Below, piece after piece: positions 26,149 to 34,749 of a stretch of DNA of 48,308 nucleotides. Made by a program: the position numbers and the translations under genes. This stretch comes from an uncultured Clostridia bacterium. Its GTDB lineage: Bacteria; Bacillota; Clostridia; TANB77; CAG-508. The stretch is taken from the NCBI GenBank assembly GCA_949155365.1, contig CASCUT010000011.1, positions 1 through 48,308 on the forward strand, in the 5' to 3' direction. The notes below the pieces were generated by a model. The model was not told the origin of the DNA and ran no database searches. It saw only the letters and a program-made list of their open reading frames with translations. Each line of letters starts with the position of its first letter. The first letter of the stretch is position 1.

Positions 26149-27147
26149 TTATTGTTTTATAAAAGTAGTTAAAAATTTTTTGTATTTCTTATTCTTATTC
26201 TTGGAAAAAAATTTTTTTAAGTATTTAAATGGATAGGTTACCCTTTTCCCTATTTGATATGTAGTTGAATTTATTATTTTCGAAACATAATAACTTTGTC
26301 TATCTATATTTTCCTCACCATATGGACTATTTATATAATTTTTATACCATACATCATTTCCATATCCATCATAAAATTTCCATGGTTTAGCTGTAGTATA
26401 ATGCAAAATTGTAGCATTTTCAAATATTTGTCTAATTGTTGCTATTTCATTTGGAATATTCCAATATAATTTTAAATTTTCAATACTATAATTCCTATTT
26501 TTCTGTAATACACTAGAAAGTGTATTCATTTGTGTATTGTACTTAAAAGGCAATAAGGAAACAGAATCTTTTAATATATAGTTAAAAGTATCCTGATCCA
26601 TTAGTTTATTATATCCATTTTTTCTATATTCCAATAATTTTTGTGATAGCTTGTCTTCTCTCATTTTTTCTAAATTCATGAGCATTACACCAGAATTGAA
26701 GTATTGATAGTTTCTCTTAGTAAAAACTCTATGATCTAATCCATTTGTATCCTTTATTGCTCCTATATAATGAGTACCTATATTAGCATTATATAATTCT
26801 TCTAAATCTTTCTGTACAATAATATCTCCATCCAGATACAAAACTTTCTTCACTTCTTTTAATATATCTGGTATGAAAAATTTATATATCGATGTTGGTG
26901 TTGCAGGAATTCCTTCTATTTTATATTTAGAAAAATCTTCTATTTCTTGTACATCAATGTTTTCTATGATAAACGTATCTGTATTCAATTGATTAAATTT
27001 ATCTTTTTTATATTTACTTACGTTTTTACACAAAATATATATATGACAAATAGTACTTTCTTTTTTGCTTTTTAAAATGGAGCTAATTGTAATACATGTT
27101 GGCATTGCATAAGAGTCATCTGTTACAAAACATAAATTTATTTTCAT
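26149..27147 (-). CDS. Family 8 glycosyltransferase
   Basis: A 332-residue GT-A enzyme. The start MKINLCFVTDDSYAMPTCIT is the nucleotide-sugar site of GT8 proteins such as LgtC. VLYLDGDIIVQKDLEELY carries the metal-binding Asp106-x-Asp108. YFNSGVMLMNLEKMR and MDQDTFNYIL follow as expected, and HYTTAKPWKF near the C-terminus is the conserved family ending. Members transfer glucose or galactose with retention of configuration. It is part of line B, between the Stealth and polymerase genes. Confidence -1.
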   Translation of the reverse strand: MKINLCFVTDDSYAMPTCITISSILKSKKESTICHIYILCKNVSKYKKDKFNQLNTDTFIIENIDVQEIEDFSKYKIEGIPATPTSIYKFFIPDILKEVKKVLYLDGDIIVQKDLEELYNANIGTHYIGAIKDTNGLDHRVFTKRNYQYFNSGVMLMNLEKMREDKLSQKLLEYRKNGYNKLMDQDTFNYILKDSVSLLPFKYNTQMNTLSSVLQKNRNYSIENLKLYWNIPNEIATIRQIFENATILHYTTAKPWKFYDGYGNDVWYKNYINSPYGEENIDRQSYYVSKIINSTTYQIGKRVTYPFKYLKKFFSKNKNKKYKKFLTTFIKQ

Positions 27148-27161
27148 TTTCTTTCCCTTTC

Positions 27162-28169
27162 TTATTGTTCATAATTGCTTTTTTCAGGTAATATTTTTTC
27201 AAAATTTTCTATTATTTTTCTTTTTACTTCTTCAAAATTCTCTATTTGTTCAGAATCTCCTAGTCCAAGAACTTTATATTTCTGTCTTCTTATTAATGTT
27301 GGAACTTTTTTATCATTAATTAAAATATTAATACCAAATTTTAAACTTTTTTGATGAAAATTCCCACTTGCAAATTGCCAATAATTGAACAACCAATGAT
27401 TTACATTTTGCTCATAGTTTCTAAATCTACTATGTATTGTATCATTTAGGATACTTTCTTCTTTACTCCATACTTCCTTAAATGTTGTTTTCAAATAACT
27501 TAATGGTAAATGAAAATTTGAAAAACCTACAAATTTGTTATATATAAAAAGTGGATATGTTTTTAATATATATCTTCTTTGTTTTAACGATACATATTTC
27601 CCAAAATTACGTTTTACTGATTGTTTAAAATTAAAATTTCTATTGATTATTTCCATATTATTTGAAACCGTTTTATAATGTTTTTGATTCGCTATTGGAA
27701 TTATGGAAGTAAATGCCATTGTATTACATGGCTTTCCTTTTTTGAAGAAATCCGTTGGTTTAACTTTCTTAGTAATAAATAGATCATCATTAAATAAAAC
27801 AAATTTTTCTTCCAATCCTTCAATTTTATGAATTAATAATTCTATTGCGTTTGAGTTAAAAGTCGGTAAGCAGTCTTTTGGCATATAATCCAAATGCTTT
27901 ACAATGTGTAATTTAGGATGATTTGTATTTAGCCATTTAGGAAGATGTCCACAGGTAATAAAGTGAATTTTATTTACCCATGGAGCAAATTTTTCTATTC
28001 CTCTAAACCAATACTGTAAATTATCCCAATCCCTATATCTAATTTCTCTTTTATCTATATTTTCTTCTGATGTATTAGTATTTTGTTCATATTTTTCTTT
28101 CTCTTTTCTCCAATTTTCATCATTTCCATCTACCCATAATATAACAAAATCTATCTTTTCATTTTCCAT
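27162..28169 (-). CDS. Stealth family phosphotransferase (line B copy)
   Basis: A 335-residue protein with all Stealth blocks: IDFVILWVDGNDENW, RYRDWDNLQYWFRGIEKFAPW with HFITCGHLPKWLN, NSNAIELLIHKIEGLEEKFVLFNDDLFI, and HSRFRNYEQNVNHWLFNYW. Known relatives transfer sugar phosphates to build phosphodiester-linked capsules. It resembles the line A copy block for block, yet differs between the blocks, so it is a paralogue rather than a recent duplicate. It follows the ATP-grasp gene after an 83-base gap that holds no clear hairpin. Confidence -1.
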   Translation of the reverse strand: MENEKIDFVILWVDGNDENWRKEKEKYEQNTNTSEENIDKREIRYRDWDNLQYWFRGIEKFAPWVNKIHFITCGHLPKWLNTNHPKLHIVKHLDYMPKDCLPTFNSNAIELLIHKIEGLEEKFVLFNDDLFITKKVKPTDFFKKGKPCNTMAFTSIIPIANQKHYKTVSNNMEIINRNFNFKQSVKRNFGKYVSLKQRRYILKTYPLFIYNKFVGFSNFHLPLSYLKTTFKEVWSKEESILNDTIHSRFRNYEQNVNHWLFNYWQFASGNFHQKSLKFGINILINDKKVPTLIRRQKYKVLGLGDSEQIENFEEVKRKIIENFEKILPEKSNYEQ

Positions 28170-28252
28170 ATATTTATCTCCTATTAGTTGCTAATCGCTA
28201 TCTATTTCTTACTATATCTTAATTCAAAAACATCTTCTTTTACCAATCGTTT

Positions 28253-29245
28253 TTAACTCTCTGCTAGTTTCTGTTTCATTTCTTGTTTTTTTCCTCTTTT
28301 TTCCCTTAAATATGGTATTTGCCATATTCTATGTGAAGGCCAAGAAGCGTTTCCTTCTATTACAATCGGTCCATCCTCCGTTATGGCAATGTCCCATCCC
28401 ACATAATTAATACCAGGTACTTTATCGTATATTTTGTTTACTAATTGAACAACTTCTTCCCAATATGGTATTTGAAATCCCTTTATTTTTTCCCCACTAA
28501 TTGGATGTGTTTCATAAAAATTCCTTTTAACATCTACCGCATCTGTTTCAACAATACCAGTATGTACATTAATACATGCAGATAGGCCTCCACCTGTTAC
28601 TTCACAATTAACAATATCACCATTTATTATCATAAACACACCATGTAATATTTTACATTTTCCATTTTGATTTAGTGTGACAACTCGAATAGTTGATAAT
28701 CCTGTATCGCAAATTTTATTGATATCTTTATGTGCAACAATATGTTCTTCTACAATTCCTTTATCCAATGCCTTTATATCATTATAGAGCCTTTCTATAT
28801 CTCCATTATATGCTAATATATCTATTCTTTTTGCACCTATTCCCCTACTACCATTTACTTTTTTATAAAATAAAAATTCTTTATTTTCTATAAATTCAGC
28901 AAATTCTTCATATGAAATACTTTTATTGCTAATCCATTCTCTTCCTAAATAATCATCAAAAATAATATCAAATAATTCTTTATCATTAAAGATATATTTT
29001 TTAGACTTCTCATTACTCTTATCTATTAATTTGTTATTCATTTGATAAGTAAAAAAAGTAGCAATTTGATCTTCTTCCATGTTATAAAATTGAAAAGACA
29101 AATAATCTTCTATATTTATTTCATATTTTTTCTTATACTTTATTATTTCTTTTATTACTTGTATTTTCTTTTTCTTAGTAGTTCTAAAAATATCTTTTAA
29201 TATTCTTATATTATTTTTTAAAACTTTTATTGTTTTACTTAACAT
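28253..29245 (-). CDS. Sugar-transfer-associated ATP-grasp ligase
   Basis: A 330-residue protein that fits the ATP-grasp family found in polysaccharide clusters. The ATP-grasp core is visible: EFLFYKKVNGSRGIGAKRI, VEEHIVAHKDINKICDTGLS, STIRVVTLNQNGK, VTGGGLSACINVHTG, and the metal-binding YVGWDIAITEDGPIVIEGNA. ATP-grasp enzymes form amide bonds from a carboxylate via an acyl-phosphate. In a cluster with a UDP-glucuronate-forming enzyme, one plausible acceptor is a uronic acid carboxyl group. That substrate is inference. The start follows the upstream GT2 stop by three bases. Confidence -1.
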   Translation of the reverse strand: MLSKTIKVLKNNIRILKDIFRTTKKKKIQVIKEIIKYKKKYEINIEDYLSFQFYNMEEDQIATFFTYQMNNKLIDKSNEKSKKYIFNDKELFDIIFDDYLGREWISNKSISYEEFAEFIENKEFLFYKKVNGSRGIGAKRIDILAYNGDIERLYNDIKALDKGIVEEHIVAHKDINKICDTGLSTIRVVTLNQNGKCKILHGVFMIINGDIVNCEVTGGGLSACINVHTGIVETDAVDVKRNFYETHPISGEKIKGFQIPYWEEVVQLVNKIYDKVPGINYVGWDIAITEDGPIVIEGNASWPSHRIWQIPYLREKRGKKQEMKQKLAES

Positions 29246-29248
29246 ATG

Positions 29249-30034
29249 TTAACCTCTTTTTTCCTTTTTATATTTTTTTACCCCTTCGCACATATATCTT
29301 ATTGCATTAAGAACACTCATTTCTTTTTTATACCTTTTTCGCTTTCTAATTGCATATTGTATGATAAAGAAACAATATAATGTACTTGATATAGCATAAA
29401 AGGTAGCACCTTTAGCATTAAAATATTGTCTATCATGTCCTTTCATCCAAGTAGAATTATTATCTTGAATAGTAGCTATTTTATTAGGAATATAATATAT
29501 TTTCAGTCTATTTTTAATACAATCTGACAAAAAAATATTTTCTTCTCCTGAATATAACTCTACTCCTGCTCCAAACATCTCATTGAATTTTATACTATTA
29601 TCAATAATCGATTTTCTCTTAAATGTTGTTTGTACAGATTGAATTTTCATACTAGTAATAAAATTGATTTTTCCTTCTTTTCTTATTGCCTTTTGTAGTT
29701 TTTTATTCACATTATCAACATGAAAAGCAATAATATCTGCATCTGGATATTTTTTATACCCTTCTTCTACTATTTTTTCATAGTTATCTTCATATTTCAA
29801 GTCATCATCTGCTATTATACAAATATCTGCATCACTATGCATTATAGCTTTATTTCTACTTTTACTTAATCCTTTCTCTTGGTAAGAATAACATCTATTT
29901 TCACCAACGGTAATATCTTGTAACTTTTTTTCTTGTACTTGGTTTATTATCACCGTTTTATCAATATTCATTTCTTCCAATAAATTTTGGGGATTTTCTA
30001 AATTCATAGTAGATACTAATACTTCTATTTTCAT
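29249..30034 (-). CDS. Family 2-type glycosyltransferase
   Basis: A 261-residue protein. MKIEVLVSTMN starts it, then KGLSKSRNKAIMHSDADICIIADDDLKY, with a DDD metal site, as in GT2 enzymes of streptococcal capsule loci. MFGAGVELYSGEENIFLSDC matches the second conserved part. One hydrophobic stretch near residue 215 (FYAISSTLYCFFIIQYAI) may seat it on the membrane. It is part of line B between the two ATP-grasp genes. The sugar is unknown. Confidence -1.
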   Translation of the reverse strand: MKIEVLVSTMNLENPQNLLEEMNIDKTVIINQVQEKKLQDITVGENRCYSYQEKGLSKSRNKAIMHSDADICIIADDDLKYEDNYEKIVEEGYKKYPDADIIAFHVDNVNKKLQKAIRKEGKINFITSMKIQSVQTTFKRKSIIDNSIKFNEMFGAGVELYSGEENIFLSDCIKNRLKIYYIPNKIATIQDNNSTWMKGHDRQYFNAKGATFYAISSTLYCFFIIQYAIRKRKRYKKEMSVLNAIRYMCEGVKKYKKEKRG

Positions 30035-30054
30035 TTTTTCTCCTAAATTTTATA

Positions 30055-30915
30055 TTATATTTCCAATTTTTTCCCTAATTCACGATTTCCTATTTGATTA
30101 TAAATTTTATTGCAACAGCAAGCCGGTGTAAATGTTAATTCACCAAAAATAATTTTTCCGTTATCATTATACAAATCAACTCTAACAAACTTGAAATCTT
30201 TTGATAAGATTTCAGCATATTTAATCATTTCTTCTAAGTTCTTAGGTTTTTCTATTTTCTTTTTGTTTCTATATTTATCTTTTATATAAAGTAATTCATT
30301 CCAATTCAAATCATAAAAATTTCGTTTTAGTCCTTCTTCTCTTTCTGTACAAGTTAATATTCCTACTGCCTTCCCATTTAAACAATATATTTTATAATCT
30401 ATCGGCATTTTTCCATTTTCATCGCATAAATATTTTTCACATATAATTCTTGGTTCTATTTTTGTGTAATGAAGTTCTCCAGTAGCCCAACCATATTTTT
30501 CTTTTAACCAATTATTTAGTTTGTTTTTTGTTTTTTCTATATCTAATTCGTTTTTATTTGAACAAATACTATTATAAGCACAACCATGAGTACATTTTAA
30601 AGCAAATTTGTTTGGTAACTCCATAAAATTTATTTCATTTACTCCTTTATAAACTCCATACAATTCGTTTAATATTTCTTCACAACCTTTTTCTTTTATA
30701 TATTCTCTTACTTCATATTTATCTGTACATTTTACTACCAAATCATTATTTTTATAAGAAAATTTTAAATTCATTGTTTTATCATTAAAATTTCTTGGAT
30801 TTTTATAGTGTGGAATTTGGTGTGTTCTTACAATATATAAAATGGTACTACCTAATTTATTATTTGATATTTTATTAAAAAAACTTAACATTGATTTTAT
30901 TATTTTTTTTAACAT
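30055..30915 (-). CDS. TupA-like ATP-grasp protein
   Basis: A 286-residue protein matching the TupA-like ATP-grasp group: an HYKNPRNFNDKTMNLKFSY start region, KFALKCTHGCAYNSIC, WATGELHYTKIEPRIICEKYL, PIDYKIYCLNGKAVGILTC, FVRVDLYNDNGKIIFGELTF, and the closing FTPACCC. TupA of an alkaliphilic Bacillus is linked to teichuronopeptide, a polymer joining uronic acid with amino acids. With ugd and a second ATP-grasp in the same operon, an amino-acid-decorated uronic polymer is a reasonable guess. The start abuts the previous stop directly. Confidence -1.
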   Translation of the reverse strand: MLKKIIKSMLSFFNKISNNKLGSTILYIVRTHQIPHYKNPRNFNDKTMNLKFSYKNNDLVVKCTDKYEVREYIKEKGCEEILNELYGVYKGVNEINFMELPNKFALKCTHGCAYNSICSNKNELDIEKTKNKLNNWLKEKYGWATGELHYTKIEPRIICEKYLCDENGKMPIDYKIYCLNGKAVGILTCTEREEGLKRNFYDLNWNELLYIKDKYRNKKKIEKPKNLEEMIKYAEILSKDFKFVRVDLYNDNGKIIFGELTFTPACCCNKIYNQIGNRELGKKLEI

Positions 30916-31674
30916 TTATATTCTCCTTTTTATTGCATTTAAAACATACCAACAAAAATTATAAAAACTATAAACTATATTTAAATGTTCTACTTTTCGG
31001 TATAAACTCCATGTCCTCTTTAATGCCTTTATTTTATTAGAAGATAATGAATCATTTGTTCTTCTATAATAAGATAATACTTCATCCATTCCATAAGCAT
31101 ATGGTATCTGTTTTAAAACTTTCCACCATGTAGCTGTATCTTGTCCTCTTTTTACGTTTGGCATTTGGATTAATTCTTTTCCTAATTTTTCTACATCAAA
31201 CATAACAGTTGATGTCCAAATAGTGGTATTTTTTAATGCTTGTTTATAATTTATCTTTTCAGGAACTCTTACTATCTTTCCGTTTCCTATTCCTTTTTCA
31301 TCTGCAAATTCATAGGATGTAAAACTAAAAGCACAATCTTTATTTTTCATAAACTCAATTTGCTTTTTTAGCTTTTCTTTTTCCCATAAATCATCTGCAT
31401 CAATAAATACAAGATATTTTCCTTTTGCTTCTTGTATTCCTGTATTTCTTGCCACTGCTGCACCTGAATTTTCTTTTAACTGCAATAATTTAATTTTCTT
31501 GTTTTCTTTCATTGCCTTTTGTATTATTTCTACACTTTTGTCTGGTGAACAGTCATTTATAAAAATTAATTCCCAATTTTTATATGTTTGTTCTTTTATT
31601 GTTTTTATTGTGTCTTTTAAAAATTGTTCTGCATGATATACTGGTACTACAATACTAATTAAATCTTCTTCCAT
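30916..31674 (-). CDS. Family 2 glycosyltransferase
   Basis: A 252-residue GT2: ISIVVPVYHAEQFLKDTIKT, LIFINDCSPDKS, GAAVARNTGIQEAKGKYLVFIDADDLW, and GQDTATWWKVL in the acceptor half. It ends with a short hydrophobic stretch. It is the second gene of line B, right after the priming transferase, so it may add the second sugar of the repeat unit. Donor and acceptor cannot be told from sequence. Confidence -1.
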   Translation of the reverse strand: MEEDLISIVVPVYHAEQFLKDTIKTIKEQTYKNWELIFINDCSPDKSVEIIQKAMKENKKIKLLQLKENSGAAVARNTGIQEAKGKYLVFIDADDLWEKEKLKKQIEFMKNKDCAFSFTSYEFADEKGIGNGKIVRVPEKINYKQALKNTTIWTSTVMFDVEKLGKELIQMPNVKRGQDTATWWKVLKQIPYAYGMDEVLSYYRRTNDSLSSNKIKALKRTWSLYRKVEHLNIVYSFYNFCWYVLNAIKRRI

Positions 31675-31688
31675 TTTTTCCCCTTTTA

Positions 31689-32318
31689 TTATACTACTTT
31701 TGTATATAGTTCTTGATGTTTCAATTCTTCAATTTCTTGCTTTATTCCTTGCTCTGATATTTCAGCACTATCTTTTTTTAACACCGTTACAATGGTTAAA
31801 TAAATACACTTAATATCCATCCACAAACTCATATGTTCAACATATTCCAAGTCATACTCTATCTTCTTAAAAATATTAATTCCATTTCTTCCTTTTGCTT
31901 GTGCTAATCCTGAAATTCCTGGTAACACATCCACTCTTTTTTTCTGTTCCTCTGTAAACCACTCATAATATTCTGGAATCCATGGTCTTGGTCCAATAAA
32001 ACTCATTTCACCTTTTAATACATTAAACAACTGTGGTAACTCATCTAAACTTGTCTTTCTAATAAACCTTCCTACCTTTGTTACCATCTGTTCATGGGAT
32101 AACTTACTATGTAATTCTTCACGATTCGTTTTCATTGATCTAAATTTATAAGTATTAAACGTTTTTAACCCTTTTCCCATTCTTTTTGATTTATAAATAA
32201 CAGGGCCTCCATCTTCTAGTTTTATCGCAATTGCTACTATTAGCATTGGTATTGACGCAAAAATTAAAAGTAGCAACGCAAACATCATGTCTATTGCTCT
32301 TTTAACACATTGATACAT
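31689..32318 (-). CDS. Priming undecaprenyl-phosphate sugar-1-phosphate transferase (line B)
   Basis: A 209-residue monotopic sugar transferase. One hydrophobic hairpin (residues 10-31) is followed by VIYKSKRMGKGLKTFNTYKFRSM, the RKTSLDELPQLFNVLKGEMS block, FIGPRPWIPEYYEW, and PGISGLAQAKGRNGI. The family starts repeat-unit synthesis on undecaprenyl phosphate. The short form resembles PglC/EpsL enzymes, which often use N-acetylated or diamino sugars. It is the first gene behind promoter 32374-32403. Its divergence from the line A priming enzyme suggests a different first sugar. Confidence -1.
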   Translation of the reverse strand: MYQCVKRAIDMMFALLLLIFASIPMLIVAIAIKLEDGGPVIYKSKRMGKGLKTFNTYKFRSMKTNREELHSKLSHEQMVTKVGRFIRKTSLDELPQLFNVLKGEMSFIGPRPWIPEYYEWFTEEQKKRVDVLPGISGLAQAKGRNGINIFKKIEYDLEYVEHMSLWMDIKCIYLTIVTVLKKDSAEISEQGIKQEIEELKHQELYTKVV

Positions 32319-32373
32319 TTTAACATTCCCCCCATATATCCTATCTCATTTAATTTATTTTCCCTTATCATTT

Positions 32374-32403
32374 ATTATAGCACTGTTGGAATTTATTTGT
32401 AAA
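32374..32403 (-). promoter_or_regulatory. Sigma-A promoter of polysaccharide line B
   Basis: On the minus strand TTTACA (32398-32403), 18 bases, TATAAT (32374-32379), about 55 bases before the priming transferase. No other strong promoter is visible in the next 10 kb. A weak AT-only hairpin near 32490-32517 may end transcription from the GT2 gene upstream. Confidence -1.
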
Positions 32404-32517
32404 TATGTTTACTATAATTTTTTATTTATTTGTACATTTTTTTACATAATTTTACTTTCTTCACTTTATGTACCAAATTATTTTTCCATATAAATAATAA
32501 AAAGAGTAGTTTTATCA

Positions 32518-33510
32518 TTACTTTCTTTTTCCTATTTGCTTCAACATTTGATATCGAATCGCAAATATTGGTTTTACAATAATTGGCATATTTAATACCA
32601 TAAAATTTAACACAAATTGCCTCATCGATTCTGTTTTAAATATTTGATAAAAGATAGACCAATTTTTTCCATTAATATTCTTTTTGTTTTGCAACATTTG
32701 CAAATATGCTAATACCTCTCTATTTTGCTTCCTTAACTTTTCTGGAAAGAATTCTTCCTTTTCCACATAGGTTTCAAAAATACCTATTTTCATTTTAATC
32801 GATAAATCTCTTACTTGACTTAGTTTGCTAAGACTATGGCTTGCTTTTACAATTCCCACTTGATTATTTCCATGTTGTCGATATAAAATATAGGGTTCCT
32901 TTAAATAGCCCACTTTTCCATTTAAGCTTATAATAAGTCCAATCCAATAGTCATGTATCATATATTTTGAATTTGTTGGTAATGGTAAGATTTTATCTAA
33001 ATACTCTTTCTTAGAAAGGATGGTACATCCAGTCATACAATTATACAAATATTGCAGACGATAATCTTTGCTATATTTTTCTATTTTCCTACTTAAATGC
33101 ATATATTGATTGTAGGATTTACAGATAGTGTTTAACTTTTCATCTACTACTTCTAAATCTCCAAATACCAAGTCCAAATTTTCTTCTTGCAATTTTTTTA
33201 CTGACTTTTCTATCTTCTCTTTTTTCCATACATCATCTTGATCTGCTAGCATATACAAATCACTTTCTACCTGATGTAGAAGAAATTCAAAGTTTTTGAC
33301 ATAGCCTAAATTCTTTTCTTGATAGAATACTCTTATTTTATCATTTTTCTCATACTCTTTTAAAATTTGTCTTGTTCCATCGTTTGAGCAATCATCTGAA
33401 ATGATAATTTGTATATTTTGATAAGTTTGATTTAAAATACTTTCTATTTGCTCTTTTATATATTTTTCTCCATTATAGGTTGCAAGTAATATATCTACTT
33501 TTTCCTTCAT
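32518..33510 (-). CDS. Family 2 glycosyltransferase (rhamnosyltransferase-like)
   Basis: A 330-residue GT2 with VDILLATYNGEKYIKEQIES, IIISDDCSNDGT, the YMLADQDDVWKKEKI metal site, YNCMTGCTILSKK and a MIHDYWIGL segment. This arrangement is common among capsule and rhamnan GT2 enzymes. It is paired with the VanZ-like gene (22-base gap) and separated from line B by the line B promoter, so it may act in another glycan. The ribosome site before ATG at 33510 is weak. Confidence -1.
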   Translation of the reverse strand: MKEKVDILLATYNGEKYIKEQIESILNQTYQNIQIIISDDCSNDGTRQILKEYEKNDKIRVFYQEKNLGYVKNFEFLLHQVESDLYMLADQDDVWKKEKIEKSVKKLQEENLDLVFGDLEVVDEKLNTICKSYNQYMHLSRKIEKYSKDYRLQYLYNCMTGCTILSKKEYLDKILPLPTNSKYMIHDYWIGLIISLNGKVGYLKEPYILYRQHGNNQVGIVKASHSLSKLSQVRDLSIKMKIGIFETYVEKEEFFPEKLRKQNREVLAYLQMLQNKKNINGKNWSIFYQIFKTESMRQFVLNFMVLNMPIIVKPIFAIRYQMLKQIGKRK

Positions 33511-33532
33511 CTTTCTTTTCTTATGCTAGCTT

Positions 33533-34036
33533 TTAACTAACATGTTTCCTTTCTATATTGTTTTTAACTTTTTTTATTATTCTTATGGCTCCTATTGTAA
33601 GCAAAATTCCCATTAATGCTCCAGAAGAATCGATTAACACATCACGTATTTCTGCACTTCTTCCTGAAATAAAATATTGATGAAATTCATCTGTCATAGC
33701 ATACAAAAAGCAAAACATAAGTGCATAAATTGCTTTTTTAGATGTCTTTTTTCCTTCTATTGTATCCATATAATTCATTGTCAGTATTCCTAGCATAGCA
33801 TATATTGAAAAGTGTGCCATTTTGCGTACAATTGGTGTTAAAATTGTTTCTATTATCATCGTCCTATCTGGCTCTTGCCTATCATTGATAAAAGGGATTA
33901 ATTTTAATATAATTCCAACTACTCTACTGCTTTGTCTCCCAGAATCATCTGCTATTTGATTTGAAAAATAAAATATAGTCATACAATTCAACAAAATTAA
34001 GATTGTGAAAATAATTTTTCTCGTATGGTTTGACAT
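33533..34036 (-). CDS. VanZ-like membrane protein
   Basis: A 167-residue protein with four hydrophobic segments. It has the VanZ-family elements RKMAHFSIYAMLGILT and DEFHQYFISGRSAEIRDVLIDSSGALMG. VanZ confers low-level teicoplanin resistance in enterococci by an unknown mechanism, and many relatives sit near wall-glycan genes. There is no vanA or vanB gene set nearby, so resistance should not be assumed. AGGAG precedes ATG at 34036, with the promoter at 34068-34096. Confidence -1.
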   Translation of the reverse strand: MSNHTRKIIFTILILLNCMTIFYFSNQIADDSGRQSSRVVGIILKLIPFINDRQEPDRTMIIETILTPIVRKMAHFSIYAMLGILTMNYMDTIEGKKTSKKAIYALMFCFLYAMTDEFHQYFISGRSAEIRDVLIDSSGALMGILLTIGAIRIIKKVKNNIERKHVS

Positions 34037-34067
34037 CGTTTTTCTCCTTTGATAATTTTACTTTTTC

Positions 34068-34096
34068 ATTATACCGTACTATGTTTTTTTTTGCAA
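34068..34096 (-). promoter_or_regulatory. Promoter of the VanZ-GT2 pair
   Basis: TTGCAA (34091-34096), 17 bases, perfect TATAAT (34068-34073) on the minus strand, 32 bases from the VanZ start. Confidence -1.
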
Positions 34097-34155
34097 TCAT
34101 TATTTTTGTCACTATTTTTTGTCATTTTTTAGGAGGATTTGTCTTACGATTTTTC

Positions 34156-34184
34156 TTGTATTTCATGAAGCATTGTGTTATACT
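34156..34184 (+). promoter_or_regulatory. Plus-strand extended -10 promoter of the coiled-coil gene
   Basis: TTGTAT (34156-34161), 17 bases, TATACT (34179-34184) preceded by TGT, an extended -10. The ten bases GTGTTATACT recur in the promoter at 37229-37257. Confidence -1.
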
Positions 34185-34227
34185 TCTTTTATATTAGACA
34201 GACATTAAATTGAAAGGAGGAATGTGT

Positions 34228-34653
34228 GTGGTAGATTCTGAATTAGTTAAACTTTTATCTGATTGGAAAGAAGAATTAAAAGGTAATATGGATGCTATGC
34301 GTGATGAATTGAAAAGCGATATGAATGCTATGCATGATGAATTGAAAAGTGATATGAATTCTATCTATTCTGAATTAAAAAAAGATATTAATTCTATTAA
34401 TCAAAGACTTCAATCAGTAGAAAATATTTGTACTGTAATTCAAAAAGAACATGGTGAAAAATTAGATTTACTATTAGATTATGCTTCTGCGAATATTGAA
34501 AAGCATGAAGAATATGATAAAAAAATAGAACACTTTGAAAACAAATTCTTTGATCATGATGTAAGACTTGGTATTATTGAAGGTTCTGATTGGTATAAGA
34601 AAATGATAAAAGGCAAAGGTAATTCTAATTTAAGTAGACATGCTTTATCTTAA
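34228..34653 (+). CDS. Small coiled-coil protein of unknown function
   Basis: A 141-residue soluble, charged protein. The frame is open from TTG at 34210, but AAAGGAGG (34213-34220) is placed exactly 7 bases before GTG at 34228 and too close to ATG at 34222, so GTG is the likely start (MVDSELVKLL). Residues about 21-64 are four 11-residue units (M-x-A-M-x-D-E-L-K-S-D and variants), a hendecad pattern that favours a long coiled coil. A second helical part and a basic tail (WYKKMIKGKG) follow. No known domain is recognised. It stands alone on the plus strand with its own promoter and terminator. A DNA-tail-fibre-like or scaffold role cannot be shown. Confidence -1.
   Translation: MVDSELVKLLSDWKEELKGNMDAMRDELKSDMNAMHDELKSDMNSIYSELKKDINSINQRLQSVENICTVIQKEHGEKLDLLLDYASANIEKHEEYDKKIEHFENKFFDHDVRLGIIEGSDWYKKMIKGKGNSNLSRHALS
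34288..34419 (+). repeat. 33-bp tandem repeat inside the coiled-coil gene
   Basis: Four 33-base units start at 34288, 34321, 34354 and 34387. The first two differ at only a few bases (ATGGATGCTATGC versus ATGAATGCTATGC starts), the third is diverged, and the fourth is degenerate. The unit length is a multiple of 3 and codes for 11 residues. Confidence -1.
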
Positions 34654-34684
34654 TACTCATTTCACAAAAGAAGAATTTTAATTC

Positions 34685-34729
34685 ATAGATTTTATTCTAA
34701 TATTTCATATTTCAAAGTATAAAATCTAT
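34685..34729 (+). terminator. Terminator of the coiled-coil gene
   Basis: Perfect 11-base arms ATAGATTTTAT (34685-34695) and its complement (34719-34729) around a 23-base loop, followed by TTTTAATAAT on the plus strand. Confidence -1.
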
Positions 34730-34749
34730 TTTAATAATCAAAAAAACAA

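Noticed and set aside
32434-32456. Third copy of the cohesin/dockerin inverted repeat upstream of line B
   Set aside because: The TGTACATTTTTTTACA-like stretch differs in arm sequence, spacing and position relative to the promoter.
33533-34036. Glycopeptide resistance locus
   Set aside because: Only a VanZ-like protein is present. No ligase, dehydrogenase, dipeptidase or two-component genes are nearby.
34131-34166. AGGAGG followed by a short TTG frame as a leader peptide of the coiled-coil gene
   Set aside because: It lies upstream of the promoter for that gene and the spacing to TTG is too short.
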